Shown here in pieces: positions 34,122 to 42,510 of a stretch of 64,000 bases of DNA. The notes under the pieces are model-generated. The model was given only the letters and a program-made list of their open reading frames with translations. It was not told the DNA's origin and did not search any database. Numbering within the stretch: position 1 is the first letter of the stretch; each line of letters starts with the position of its first letter. The position numbers and the translations under genes were made by a program. The stretch comes from Paraburkholderia sp. BL21I4N1 (GTDB lineage Bacteria; Pseudomonadota; Gammaproteobacteria; Burkholderiales; Burkholderiaceae). The DNA is taken from positions 105,877 to 169,876 of the forward strand of contig NZ_PVEN01000017.1 of the NCBI RefSeq assembly GCF_002973525.1, read 5' to 3'.

Positions 34122-34424
34122 TCAGAGCCAGTCGGCCACACCGCCGTGCCGCGAACAGGTGCCGCTGCGGTGGCGGCTGAAACTGTAGGTGCCGTCGCGG
34201 CAGCGTGCGCTCGCCCCTTCGGGCGCCTTGCCGGACAGCGAGTGGGCTGGCGCGTGGACGGTGTTGCCGTCGCGATTCGTGTAGGTGTTGTGATTGCTGA
34301 GGTTCGCTTCGTCGGGCGTCGTGCCGGGCGGCACATAGGCGAACGCGGACGACATGCTGAGCAGCAGCAACGCGGCGACCGCCGCGCCACGACGAAGGTT
34401 TCGATTGAAGGCGATGCCTTGCAT
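34122..34424 (-). CDS. Small secreted DUF3761 protein
   Basis: A 100-residue protein with a signal peptide (RRGAAVAALLLLSMSSAFA-Y) and the DUF3761 C-terminal motif ARCRDGTYSFSRHRSGTCSRHGGVADWL, which contains two Cys and several His residues. The function is unknown. The ATG has GAGACC just upstream (TTGAGAGACC). It stands alone between ugpC and ettA on the same strand. Confidence 0.82.
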   Translation of the reverse strand: MQGIAFNRNLRRGAAVAALLLLSMSSAFAYVPPGTTPDEANLSNHNTYTNRDGNTVHAPAHSLSGKAPEGASARCRDGTYSFSRHRSGTCSRHGGVADWL

Positions 34425-34491
34425 GGTCTCTCAAGTCGTTGTTATGTCGGCCGCGCCTGAATGCGCGACCGTGCTCGCGGCAAGCCGAAGC

Positions 34492-35580
34492 TCAGTTCGC
34501 GCGCCGTCCCGTTGCCGGATCGAAGAAGTGCAGATGCTGCGCGGGCAGCGCCACTTGCAGCGCTTCGCCCGCGGCGGGCCGATGCGCATGCGGCAAGCGC
34601 ACGGTGACATCGTGCTTGCCCCAGCGACCGTGCGCGAGATTGTCCGCGCCGAGCAGTTCGCAGGAGTCGACCGTGAGCGTGGCGTGCGCGGCATTCGCGG
34701 CGCCCGGCGTCATGTGCTCCGGCCGGATGCCTAGCGTCCACTCGCGGCCGGCCGCGACTTCCCGGCCGATCGACGGCACGTCCGTCAGCGGCAGTTTCGG
34801 GCCGTTGCCGGCCACTTCGAACGCCAAACCGTCGTCCGAGACCCGCCCGTCCAGCAGGTTCATGCCCGGCGAACCGATAAAGCTCGCGACGAACACCGTG
34901 GCTGGCCGCTCGTAGACTTCGGTCGGCGCGCCGATCTGCTCGGCGTGGCCCTTGTTCATCACGATCACGCGTTGCGCCAGCGTCATCGCTTCGATCTGAT
35001 CGTGCGTCACGTACAGGCTGGTCGTGGCGAGGCGTGCATGCAGCCGCTGGATTTCGAGCCGCATCTGCACGCGCAAACGCGCGTCGAGGTTCGATAGCGG
35101 TTCGTCGAACAGAAACACCGCGGGTTCGCGCACGATCGCGCGGCCCATCGCCACCCGTTGCCGCTGACCGCCCGACAGCTCGCGCGGTTTGCGTTGCAGC
35201 AAGGGTTCGAGTTCGAGAATCTGCGCGGCCGCCTGCACGCGCTTCGTAATCTGCGCCCGCTCGACACCCGCGATCTTCAACGCGTAGCCCATGTTTTCGG
35301 CCACGCTCATATGCGGGTACAACGCGTAGTTCTGGAACACCATCGCGATGTTGCGGTCCTTCGGCTCCAGTTCGTTGACGACCTTGCCGGCAATCGAAAT
35401 GCTGCCGTCGGAGATGCGTTCCAGTCCCGCGACCATCCGCAGCAACGTGGATTTGCCGCAGCCGGACGGGCCGACCATCACGACGAATTCGCCGTCGGCG
35501 ACGTCGACGTCGATGCCGTGCAGCACGAACTGTTTGCCGTCGTAGGTTTTTTTAACGCCTTGCAGAGTCAGTGCAGCCAT
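34492..35580 (-). CDS. ugpC: sn-Glycerol-3-phosphate ABC importer, ATP-binding subunit
   Basis: A 362-residue CUT1-family ATPase. Walker A is GPSGCGKST, the signature is LSGGQRQRVAMGRAIV, and Walker B is VFLFDEPLSNLDARLRV. A C-terminal regulatory domain of about 120 residues (WTLGIRPEHMTPG) follows, as in MalK/UgpC. It powers UgpAE. Last gene of the leftward ugpBAEC operon. Confidence 0.93.
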   Translation of the reverse strand: MAALTLQGVKKTYDGKQFVLHGIDVDVADGEFVVMVGPSGCGKSTLLRMVAGLERISDGSISIAGKVVNELEPKDRNIAMVFQNYALYPHMSVAENMGYALKIAGVERAQITKRVQAAAQILELEPLLQRKPRELSGGQRQRVAMGRAIVREPAVFLFDEPLSNLDARLRVQMRLEIQRLHARLATTSLYVTHDQIEAMTLAQRVIVMNKGHAEQIGAPTEVYERPATVFVASFIGSPGMNLLDGRVSDDGLAFEVAGNGPKLPLTDVPSIGREVAAGREWTLGIRPEHMTPGAANAAHATLTVDSCELLGADNLAHGRWGKHDVTVRLPHAHRPAAGEALQVALPAQHLHFFDPATGRRAN

Positions 35581-35663
35581 GCCGTTTTAACCTTTCGTTG
35601 CTTGCCGCGTAGCGCGCGGAGTTATTCCGGTGTTGTCGATTGTCATGCCGTGAGCCGTGCGGC

Positions 35664-36509
35664 TCACTTTTCCGTATCCACGAGCCCGCGCACGAACCAG
35701 CGCTGCATGGTCAGCACGACCGCGAGCGGCGGCAGGATCGCGAGCAGCGTGGCTGTCATCACGAGATGCCATTCGGTCGCGGTGTCGCCGGACGCGATCA
35801 TGCTCTTGATGCCGACCACCGCCGTGGTCAGCGATTGCTGGCTCGAGATCAGGATCGGCCACAGATACTGATTCCAGCCGTAAATGAAAGTGATGACGAA
35901 GAGCGCCGCCATGTTCGTCTTCGACAGCGGCAGGACCACGTCCCAGAAGAAGCGCATCGCGCCGGCGCCGTCGATGCGCGCCGCTTCCATCAACTCGTCC
36001 GGCAGCGTCATGAAGAACTGGCGGAACAGGAAGGTCGCGGTGGCCGACGCGATCAGCGGCAGCGTCAAACCGCTGTACGTGTTGCCCAGATGCATCGACG
36101 TGACGACCTGCACGGTCGGGAAGATCCGCACTTCGACCGGCAGCATCAGCGTGATGAAGATCAGCCAGAACGCGAGATTGCGAAACGGAAAGCGGAAGAA
36201 CACGATCGCGTAGGCGGATATCATCGACACGGAAATCTTGCCGATCGCAATTGCCAGCGCCATCACGAGGCTGTTCAGCAGCATGCGGCCGAACGGCGCG
36301 GCCGCGTTGCCGCTGCCGTGCGACCAGACGGTCGCGATGTTCTCGAACAGATGCGTGCTCGGCACCAGAGAAAGCGGCACGCTGAACACTTCGTGCTCGC
36401 TCATGGTCGCCGCGCAGAACGCGACGTACACCGGAAACACCACCAGCACGACGCCCAGAAGCAGCACCGCATGGCAGAAGAGGTCGAAACCGCGGCGGTT
36501 CTCGATCAT
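35664..36509 (-). CDS. ugpE: sn-Glycerol-3-phosphate ABC importer, permease UgpE
   Basis: A 281-residue inner-membrane permease with six helices. The EAA loop that contacts the ATPase is LPDELMEAARIDGAGAMRFFWDVVLPLSK. The ATG at 36509 overlaps the ugpA stop by 4 bp (ATGA), indicating coupled translation. A 579-codon reading that crosses into ugpA is an artefact. Confidence 0.94.
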   Translation of the reverse strand: MIENRRGFDLFCHAVLLLGVVLVVFPVYVAFCAATMSEHEVFSVPLSLVPSTHLFENIATVWSHGSGNAAAPFGRMLLNSLVMALAIAIGKISVSMISAYAIVFFRFPFRNLAFWLIFITLMLPVEVRIFPTVQVVTSMHLGNTYSGLTLPLIASATATFLFRQFFMTLPDELMEAARIDGAGAMRFFWDVVLPLSKTNMAALFVITFIYGWNQYLWPILISSQQSLTTAVVGIKSMIASGDTATEWHLVMTATLLAILPPLAVVLTMQRWFVRGLVDTEK

Positions 36510-37390
36510 GAGTATTGAACCTTGCGTTCGATAAAGCGGAATTGCACGACCGTCAGCGCGACGACGATCATCATCAGAATCACCGACTGCGCGCCCGAAC
36601 TGCCGATGTCGAGTCCCTGGAAGCCTTCGGCGAAGATCTTGTAGATCAGCGTACGGGTGGCTTGCGCGGGGCCGCCGCCGGTGGCCGCGTCGATCACCGG
36701 GAAGGTGTCGAAGAACGCGTAGGTGATGTTGATCACCAGCAGGAAGAAGCTGGTCGGCGACAGCAGCGGCAGCGCAATGCCGAAGAAACGCCGCACCGGA
36801 CCTGCGCCGTCGATCGCAGCCGCTTCGATCAGCGAACGCGGAATCGCCTGCAAGCCGGCGTAGAAGAACAGGAAGTTGTAGCTGACCTGCTGCCAGACGG
36901 AAGCCAGCACGACCAGAAACATGGCCTGGCCCGCGTTCAGCGCGTGATTCCAGACCATGCCGTATTTCGCGAGCGCGTAAGTGACGAGGCCGATGCTCGG
37001 ATTGAACAGGAACGACCACAGCACGGCGGCGATCGCGGGCGCGACCGCATACGGCCAGATCAGCAGCGTTCGGTAGATCTTCGCGCCGCGCACCACGCGG
37101 TCCGCGCAGACTGCCAGCAGCAGCGAGATCACCAGCCCCGACACGGTGACGAGCGCGCAAAAAATCAGCGTCGTATAGAACGACGACAGATAGAGCGGAT
37201 CGGCGAACAGTTGCTTGAAGTTCGCGAGCCCGACGAATTCGCTCGACGTGCCGAACGCGTCCTGACTCTGCGTGGATTGCCACAGCGCCTCGCCGGCTGG
37301 CCACAGGAAGAACAGCAGTGTGATCGCGAGTTGCGGCGCGACGAGCAGATAGGGCAGCAGGCTGGTGCCGAAGCTGGAGCGCTTTTCCAT
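36506..37390 (-). CDS. ugpA: sn-Glycerol-3-phosphate ABC importer, permease UgpA
   Basis: A 294-residue inner-membrane permease, partner of UgpE. It has six helices and the EAA loop IPRSLIEAAAIDGAGPVRRFFGIALPLLSP. It begins MEKRSSFGTSLLPYLLVAPQLAITLLFFLWPAGEALWQST, typical of UgpA. Second gene of the operon, about 100 bp after ugpB. Confidence 0.94.
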   Translation of the reverse strand: MEKRSSFGTSLLPYLLVAPQLAITLLFFLWPAGEALWQSTQSQDAFGTSSEFVGLANFKQLFADPLYLSSFYTTLIFCALVTVSGLVISLLLAVCADRVVRGAKIYRTLLIWPYAVAPAIAAVLWSFLFNPSIGLVTYALAKYGMVWNHALNAGQAMFLVVLASVWQQVSYNFLFFYAGLQAIPRSLIEAAAIDGAGPVRRFFGIALPLLSPTSFFLLVINITYAFFDTFPVIDAATGGGPAQATRTLIYKIFAEGFQGLDIGSSGAQSVILMMIVVALTVVQFRFIERKVQYS

Positions 37391-37488
37391 CGAATCTTCC
37401 CAAGTTTCCGCAGTGACGGCAGGTTCCGGCGCGGACGCACCGGAACCTGGCTCGCGTGGCTACTTAGCGCGCACGAGCCTGTTGCTAC

Positions 37489-38814
37489 TTAATTGCCGGC
37501 TTTCTCGAAGCGGCGCAGCAGTTCATCGCCACGCGACACGGACGAGTCGAGCGCCTGTTGCGGCGTCTTCTTGTCGGCCCAGACCTGCTCGAGTTCTTCG
37601 TCGATCACGGTGCGGATCTGCGGCATGTTGCCCAGACGCAGGCCCTTCGTGTACGGCAGCGGCGGCTTGTTGAGCATCTGCTTGATCGCGGTGTCGCTGC
37701 CCGGGTTTTTCTCGTAGAAACCTTGCTGCTGCGTCAACTGATACGCGGCCGTGGTGACCGGCAGGTAGCCGGTATCCTGGTGCCACTTCGCGGCAACCGG
37801 CGCCGACGACAGATACGCGAGGAACTTCGCCACGCCCTTGTACGTTGCCGCATCCTTGCCCGACAACACCCACAGACTCGCTCCGCCGATGATCGCGTTC
37901 TGCGGCGCGCCCTTCACGCTCGCGTCGTAGGGCATCATGCCGGTGCCGAAATTGAACTTCGCGTACTTCTTGATGGTGGCGAGCGATCCCGACGAATTCG
38001 TGATGATCCCGCAGTCGCCGCTATAGAACTTCGACACCGGTTCGTCCTTGCGGCCGACATAGGTGAAGGTGCCTTCCTTCTGCATGTTCTGCAGGAACTG
38101 GATGTGCGCGACCTGCAGCGGCTTGTTGAATTCGAGCTGGGCGTCCGCGCCGTCGAAGCCGTTGTTCTTCGACGCGAACGGCGCGCCATGCCACGCGCTG
38201 TAGTTCTCGAGCTGAATCCAGCTCTGCCAGCCCGACGAGTAACCACACGCCATGCCCGACGCTTTCAGCTTCTGCGCGTCGGTTTGCAGTTCGGCCCAGG
38301 TTTTCGGCGGCTGGTTCGGATCAAGGCCCGCTTTCTTGAAGGCGTCCTTGTTGTAGTACAGCACCGGCGTCGAGCTGTTGAACGGCATCGAGATCAGCTC
38401 GCCGGTCCTGGCGTCGCTGTAATAGCTGGCGATGGTCGGTACGAAGGCCTTCACGTCGAGCGGCACGCCGGCCTGCTTGAATACGTCCGAGACCGGGATC
38501 ACGGCCTTTTTGGCCTGCATCATCGTGGCGGTACCGACTTCGTAGACCTGCAGGATCGCGGGCGCATTGCCGGCGCGATACGCGGCGATGCCGGCGGCGA
38601 GCGTCTGGTCGTAGGAGCCTTTGAAGACCGGCACGATCTTGTAGTCGCTTTGCGACGCGTTGAAGGCGTTGGCGATATCGTTCAGACGTTCGCCCAACGC
38701 GGCTTCCATGCCGTGCCAGAACTGGATTTCGGTCGCGGCCTGGGCCGCCTGGCTGACGCCGACGCTCAACACGGCGGCTACGGAAAGCGTACGGAACAGC
38801 GGCTTCAAACTCAT
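37489..38814 (-). CDS. ugpB: sn-Glycerol-3-phosphate-binding periplasmic protein
   Basis: A 441-residue solute-binding protein with a signal peptide (residues 1 to about 26, ending AAQAA-TE). The UgpB-like core begins IQFWHGMEAALGERLNDIANAFNASQSDYKIVPVFKGSYDQTLAAGIAAYRAGNAP and contains the conserved STPVLYYNKDAFKKAGLDP. It captures glycerol-3-phosphate or glycerophosphodiesters for UgpAEC. First gene of the operon, with a hairpin just upstream. Confidence 0.94.
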   Translation of the reverse strand: MSLKPLFRTLSVAAVLSVGVSQAAQAATEIQFWHGMEAALGERLNDIANAFNASQSDYKIVPVFKGSYDQTLAAGIAAYRAGNAPAILQVYEVGTATMMQAKKAVIPVSDVFKQAGVPLDVKAFVPTIASYYSDARTGELISMPFNSSTPVLYYNKDAFKKAGLDPNQPPKTWAELQTDAQKLKASGMACGYSSGWQSWIQLENYSAWHGAPFASKNNGFDGADAQLEFNKPLQVAHIQFLQNMQKEGTFTYVGRKDEPVSKFYSGDCGIITNSSGSLATIKKYAKFNFGTGMMPYDASVKGAPQNAIIGGASLWVLSGKDAATYKGVAKFLAYLSSAPVAAKWHQDTGYLPVTTAAYQLTQQQGFYEKNPGSDTAIKQMLNKPPLPYTKGLRLGNMPQIRTVIDEELEQVWADKKTPQQALDSSVSRGDELLRRFEKAGN

Positions 38815-39180
38815 CGATGTGTCTCCTGTCGACCCGAGTCGGCGCTTTAGCGCTTACTCGGGTCCCATGCAAGATCCTTGCGGATCGGAACGGGTACGGT
38901 TGCGAATCGCGCGATTCTAGTTGTATTCGATGACAGCCCGGCGTCGGTGCCCGGGCGGCGTGGCGCGCGCCTGACGGGCGCCGACTGCGGCAATTTAACA
39001 TCGGCTGTCACGAAACGGAAACATGGGCGTCTGAACGTCGTTTTGCGTGCGGTCAACGCACAGTCACGGGCGCTGGACGGGGCCGCCGCTGCGTTGGCAT
39101 GATGGCTGGCGAAATGGGAGCGTGTTTTGCGCAACGGCAGGCACGCCTGCGTCATGCGATTTTTTTAATCAGGATTCCAG
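38815..39180. other. Divergent control region between ugpB and the GDPD-like gene
   Basis: This 366-bp region has no gene. Near ugpB it holds a hairpin: outer arms GACCCGAGT (38831-38839) and ACTCGGGTC (38856-38864), with an inner GCGCT/AGCGC pair. Two PHO-box-like heptamers occur: CTGTCAT on the minus strand (38936-38930) and CTGTCAC on the plus strand (39005-39011). Neither has a clear second half at the usual spacing, so phosphate control is only a suggestion. Confidence 0.4.
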
Positions 39181-40152
39181 ATGCTTGATTTAGTGCGGCG
39201 AGTGGTGGGCGGTTCGATCCTGGCTCTCGTCCTGGCGGGCTGTTCGCTGGCGTCGGGTAATGCCGGCGACGGCACGCAGTTCACGGCGTTGCCTCTCGTC
39301 ATCGCCCACCGCGGCGGCACCGGCGACGCGCCGGAAAATACGCTGGAGGCGATCCGACTGTCGGTCGAGCATCGTGCCGACGTGATGTGGCTGTCGGTGC
39401 AATTGAGCAAAGATGGCGTGCCGGTTCTATATCGGCCGGCGGATCTGTCGGCGTTAACCGACGCGAAAGGACCGGTGTCGGACTACACCGCGGCTGAACT
39501 CTCGCGGGTGAATGCCGGTTGGAGCTTCCGTCTGGGCGACGCCTATCCGTATCGCGATCGTCCAGCCGGCATTCCCACGCTGCGCGCGGCATTGCGCGCC
39601 GTGCCGCCAGCCATGCCGGTGATCCTCGATATGAAGGCGCTGCCCGCGGACATGCAGACGCAAGCGGTGGCGCGTGTGCTCGATGACGAACAGGCGTGGT
39701 CGCGAGTGTCGATCTACTCGACCGAAGCAGACTATCAACAGACGTTCGCGGCGTATCCGCAGGCCAAACTGTTCGAATCGCGCGACGCCACACGTGGGCG
39801 ACTCGTGCGCGTGTTGCTGAACCAAGGCTGCGTGGATGCGCCGGCCGAACATGCAATGAGCGCGTTCGAATTGCATCGGGCGTTGACAGTGGTGGAGAAG
39901 TTCACGCTGGGAGAAGGGCAGTCGGAGGTGCAGGCCACGTTGTGGACGCCGGCAACCGTCGCGTGTTTCCGGCAGAAACCCGACGTGCGCATCGTCGCAA
40001 TAGCGGTGAACGACGCGGATGATTATCGGACGGCCGCGTGCCTCGGGATCGACGCGGTGCTGGCGGATTCGCCTTCAAGGATGGTGCCGCTCAAGGAAGG
40101 GGCTGTGCTGCCGCTGCGGTGTGAACAGGCTGCCGCGGCGGGCGGGCAGTAA
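39181..40152 (+). CDS. Glycerophosphodiester phosphodiesterase-like lipoprotein with degenerate active site
   Basis: A 323-residue GDPD-fold protein with a lipoprotein signal (LVLAGC, Cys21). The start of the active site is preserved: VIAHRGGTGDAPENTLEAIRL (His43, Glu52). The metal-binding Glu-x-Asp of the family is replaced by Trp70-Leu-Ser72 (VMWLSVQLSKDG). The second catalytic His-Asp is replaced by Tyr84-Arg85 (PVLYRPADL). It is therefore probably inactive or altered. Its place next to ugpBAEC fits an ancestral role in supplying glycerol-3-phosphate. The open frame is intact. Confidence 0.85.
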   Translation: MLDLVRRVVGGSILALVLAGCSLASGNAGDGTQFTALPLVIAHRGGTGDAPENTLEAIRLSVEHRADVMWLSVQLSKDGVPVLYRPADLSALTDAKGPVSDYTAAELSRVNAGWSFRLGDAYPYRDRPAGIPTLRAALRAVPPAMPVILDMKALPADMQTQAVARVLDDEQAWSRVSIYSTEADYQQTFAAYPQAKLFESRDATRGRLVRVLLNQGCVDAPAEHAMSAFELHRALTVVEKFTLGEGQSEVQATLWTPATVACFRQKPDVRIVAIAVNDADDYRTAACLGIDAVLADSPSRMVPLKEGAVLPLRCEQAAAAGGQ

Positions 40153-40176
40153 GGCATCAGGTATTTGGGCGCGTGG

Positions 40177-40527
40177 TCAGAGCTCCGAATACTTCGTCGC
40201 CGTCCCTTTGGACTTCTCCACCGGGTAACGCGCTTCGTTCAACGCCACTTTTTCCATGGCGGCGTCGACCAGATCGAAGCCCGCCGTGTGGGCGACCAGC
40301 ATCAGGTAAATGAGCACGTCCGCGCATTCATGCTCCAGATGCTTTTTGCGCTTCGGGTCGAGCAGCAACGCATCCACCTCGGAATCGGTTTTCCACTGAA
40401 TCGTCTCCAGCAGCTCGCCGGCCTCGATGCTGGTCGACACGATCAGGTTGCGTAGCGTGTGGAACTGTTTCCAGTCGCGGGCCTCGCGGAACGCAAGCAC
40501 CCGTTCGAGCAGATCGCTGCTGGTCAT
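40177..40527 (-). CDS. MazG-like nucleotide pyrophosphohydrolase
   Basis: A 116-residue all-alpha NTP pyrophosphohydrolase of the MazG/iMazG small type. The acidic metal-binding residues are in SIEAGELLETIQWK and in HLEHECADVLIYLMLVAHTAGFDL. Such enzymes hydrolyse non-canonical or house-cleaning dNTPs. The ATG has GAGAGTCAAACC upstream. It lies just downstream of ychF but after a terminator. Confidence 0.9.
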   Translation of the reverse strand: MTSSDLLERVLAFREARDWKQFHTLRNLIVSTSIEAGELLETIQWKTDSEVDALLLDPKRKKHLEHECADVLIYLMLVAHTAGFDLVDAAMEKVALNEARYPVEKSKGTATKYSEL

Positions 40528-40548
40528 GGTTTGACTCTCCGTTGCTGA

Positions 40549-40578
40549 AAAAGAAAAAGCCCGCTATTCACGGGCTTT
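40549..40578 (-). terminator. Intrinsic terminator after ychF
   Basis: On the minus strand AAAGCCCG pairs with CGGGCTTT around a 7-base loop, followed by a T-rich run (TTTTTCTTTTT). It separates ychF from the downstream MazG-like gene. Confidence 0.85.
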
Positions 40579-40634
40579 GACGAGCTTTAGCGGGGGCAGT
40601 GAGATCGCAATAGATCTGCGAGGCTTGCCGAACC

Positions 40635-41729
40635 TTAAACGTTGAAGAGGAAGTTCATCACGTCGCCGTCATGCACGACGTATTCCTTCCCTTCCGCGCG
40701 CATCTTGCCGGCTTCTTTCGCGCCTTGCTCACCCTTGAAGGCGATGAAGTCATTGAACGCGATGGTCTGCGCCCGGATGAAGCCGCGCTCGAAGTCAGTA
40801 TGGATCGCGCCCGCTGCCTGTGGTGCGGTGTCGCCGATATGGATCGTCCAGGCGCGCACTTCCTTCACGCCGGCCGTGAAGTACGTCTGCAGACCCAGCA
40901 GCTTGAACGCCGCGCGAATCACGCGGTTAAGGCCCGGTTCTTCCATGCCCATGTCGGCGAGGAACACCGTCATGTCGGCTTCGTCGAGGTCGGCGATTTC
41001 CGCTTCGATCGCCGCGCACACTGCCACGACCGGCGCGTTTTCCGCTGCCGCGAACTTCGTGACCGCGTCCAGATGCGGGTTGTTCTCGAAACCGTCGTCT
41101 TTTACGTTCGCCACGTACATGGTCGGCTTCGCGGTGATCAGGCAGAACGGCTTGAGCGTCGCTTTTTCTTCGTCCGACAGATCGAGCGCGCGCACCGGCT
41201 TGGCCTGATCGAGTTGCGCGCGGACCTTTTCGAGCACCGCGGCGTTCTTGATCGCTTCCTTGTCGTTACCCGACTTGGCCGCTTTGGAATAGCGCGACAG
41301 GGCTTTTTCGACGGTGGCGAGGTCGGCAAGCGCCAGTTCGGTGTTGATCACTTCGATGTCCGACAGCGGGTCGACCTTGTTCGCGACGTGAATCACGTTG
41401 TCGTCTTCGAAGCAGCGCACCACGTGCGTGATCGCGTCGGTTTCGCGGATGTTCGCGAGGAACTGGTTGCCAAGGCCTTCGCCCTTGCTCGCGCCGGCCA
41501 CCAGGCCGGCGATGTCGACGAACTCCACCACCGCCGGCAGGATGCGCTCCGGCTTGACGATTTCAGCGAGCGCCTTCAGACGCGCGTCCGGCACTTCGAC
41601 GATGCCGACGTTCGGCTCGATCGTGCAGAACGGATAATTTTCGGCGGCGATGCCCGCCTTGGTCAGCGCGTTGAACAGGGTGGACTTGCCGACGTTAGGC
41701 AGGCCGACGATGCCGCATTTGAGGCTCAT
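40635..41729 (-). CDS. ychF: Redox-regulated P-loop ATPase YchF (OLA1 family)
   Basis: A 364-residue translation-factor-class P-loop ATPase. G1 is GLPNVGKSTLFNALTK, G3 is DIAGLVAGASKGEGLGNQFL, and the G4 region (NKVD-like, IHVANKVDPLSD) is altered as usual for this ATP-preferring family. The C-terminal TGS domain (VRAWTIHIGDTAPQAAGAIHTDFERGFIRAQ) is present. It binds ribosomes and responds to oxidative stress. Confidence 0.95.
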   Translation of the reverse strand: MSLKCGIVGLPNVGKSTLFNALTKAGIAAENYPFCTIEPNVGIVEVPDARLKALAEIVKPERILPAVVEFVDIAGLVAGASKGEGLGNQFLANIRETDAITHVVRCFEDDNVIHVANKVDPLSDIEVINTELALADLATVEKALSRYSKAAKSGNDKEAIKNAAVLEKVRAQLDQAKPVRALDLSDEEKATLKPFCLITAKPTMYVANVKDDGFENNPHLDAVTKFAAAENAPVVAVCAAIEAEIADLDEADMTVFLADMGMEEPGLNRVIRAAFKLLGLQTYFTAGVKEVRAWTIHIGDTAPQAAGAIHTDFERGFIRAQTIAFNDFIAFKGEQGAKEAGKMRAEGKEYVVHDGDVMNFLFNV

Positions 41730-42060
41730 GGAAATCCTTCAGTGATTCAGTAGGTTGCGTGATGCGCTCGACGCTGTGTGCAGGAGTCGAAAAGCCTTCG
41801 CGTTTGGCGTGGCGGCGGACCGCAGCGGAGCGGGACAAGACACCGGGTCGGGCAGGGCCTCGACGGTCCCGGGCGAGTCTCGTCACGGAAAGCGCAATTG
41901 TAACCCGTCCGGATCGGCTTCCTAAGAAGCGCGCGGCAAACCTAAAGCTGCCAGGAAATGTGCGGAAACGAGCGCCTACCCGTAGAAACGCCACAGGGCT
42001 CATTCGTCGGAACATTGTAAGATGACTGTCCGGGGCCGCTAGAGCCCTTTCCGAGAAAGC

Positions 42061-42423
42061 ATGATGAAAATAACAACATATCTGAGATGGGGCGCGGGCA
42101 TCGCGCTCGCGGCGGGCGTCGTCGTCTGGTTACTGCCTAATTACGACGAGGCGCAGGCCGCCACCGACCGTCAGACGGTCAACTGCATGACGAACGCACT
42201 CACGCTCGACGATAAGCGCCGCATTGCCGAATTCGCCGATACGAACGACTTCGACTCGCTGTGGCGCGTCTATGACCGCGTGTACCCGGATTGCATGGTG
42301 CGGGGCGACCAGCGCGACCGTAAGCGCGAGTTGGTGTCGAGCGCCTGGCGGGTGTTGTCGTCCGACCGCGACTTCATGCTGCTGCGCGAATCGCATGCGG
42401 CACATGCCGCGCAAGGGCACTAG
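42061..42423 (+). CDS. Hypothetical membrane-anchored or exported small protein
   Basis: A 120-residue protein. The N-terminal hydrophobic segment WGAGIALAAGVVVWLLP ends with an AQA-A site that could be cleaved. The remainder is helical and charged with two Cys (NCMTNALTLD and YPDCMVRGD). I do not recognise a domain. Either ATG at 42061 or the next codon could be the start; GAGAAAGC lies upstream. It is followed by a ubiquinone-type hydroxylase 87 bp downstream. Confidence 0.7.
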   Translation: MMKITTYLRWGAGIALAAGVVVWLLPNYDEAQAATDRQTVNCMTNALTLDDKRRIAEFADTNDFDSLWRVYDRVYPDCMVRGDQRDRKRELVSSAWRVLSSDRDFMLLRESHAAHAAQGH

Positions 42424-42510
42424 CGGACCAATCCGCGAAGACCTTGTTCCGGGCCAATATGCCGCGCGTCTCGATCCGTCCCCCGCAACCCCCGCGGCTA
42501 TAATGCGCGC

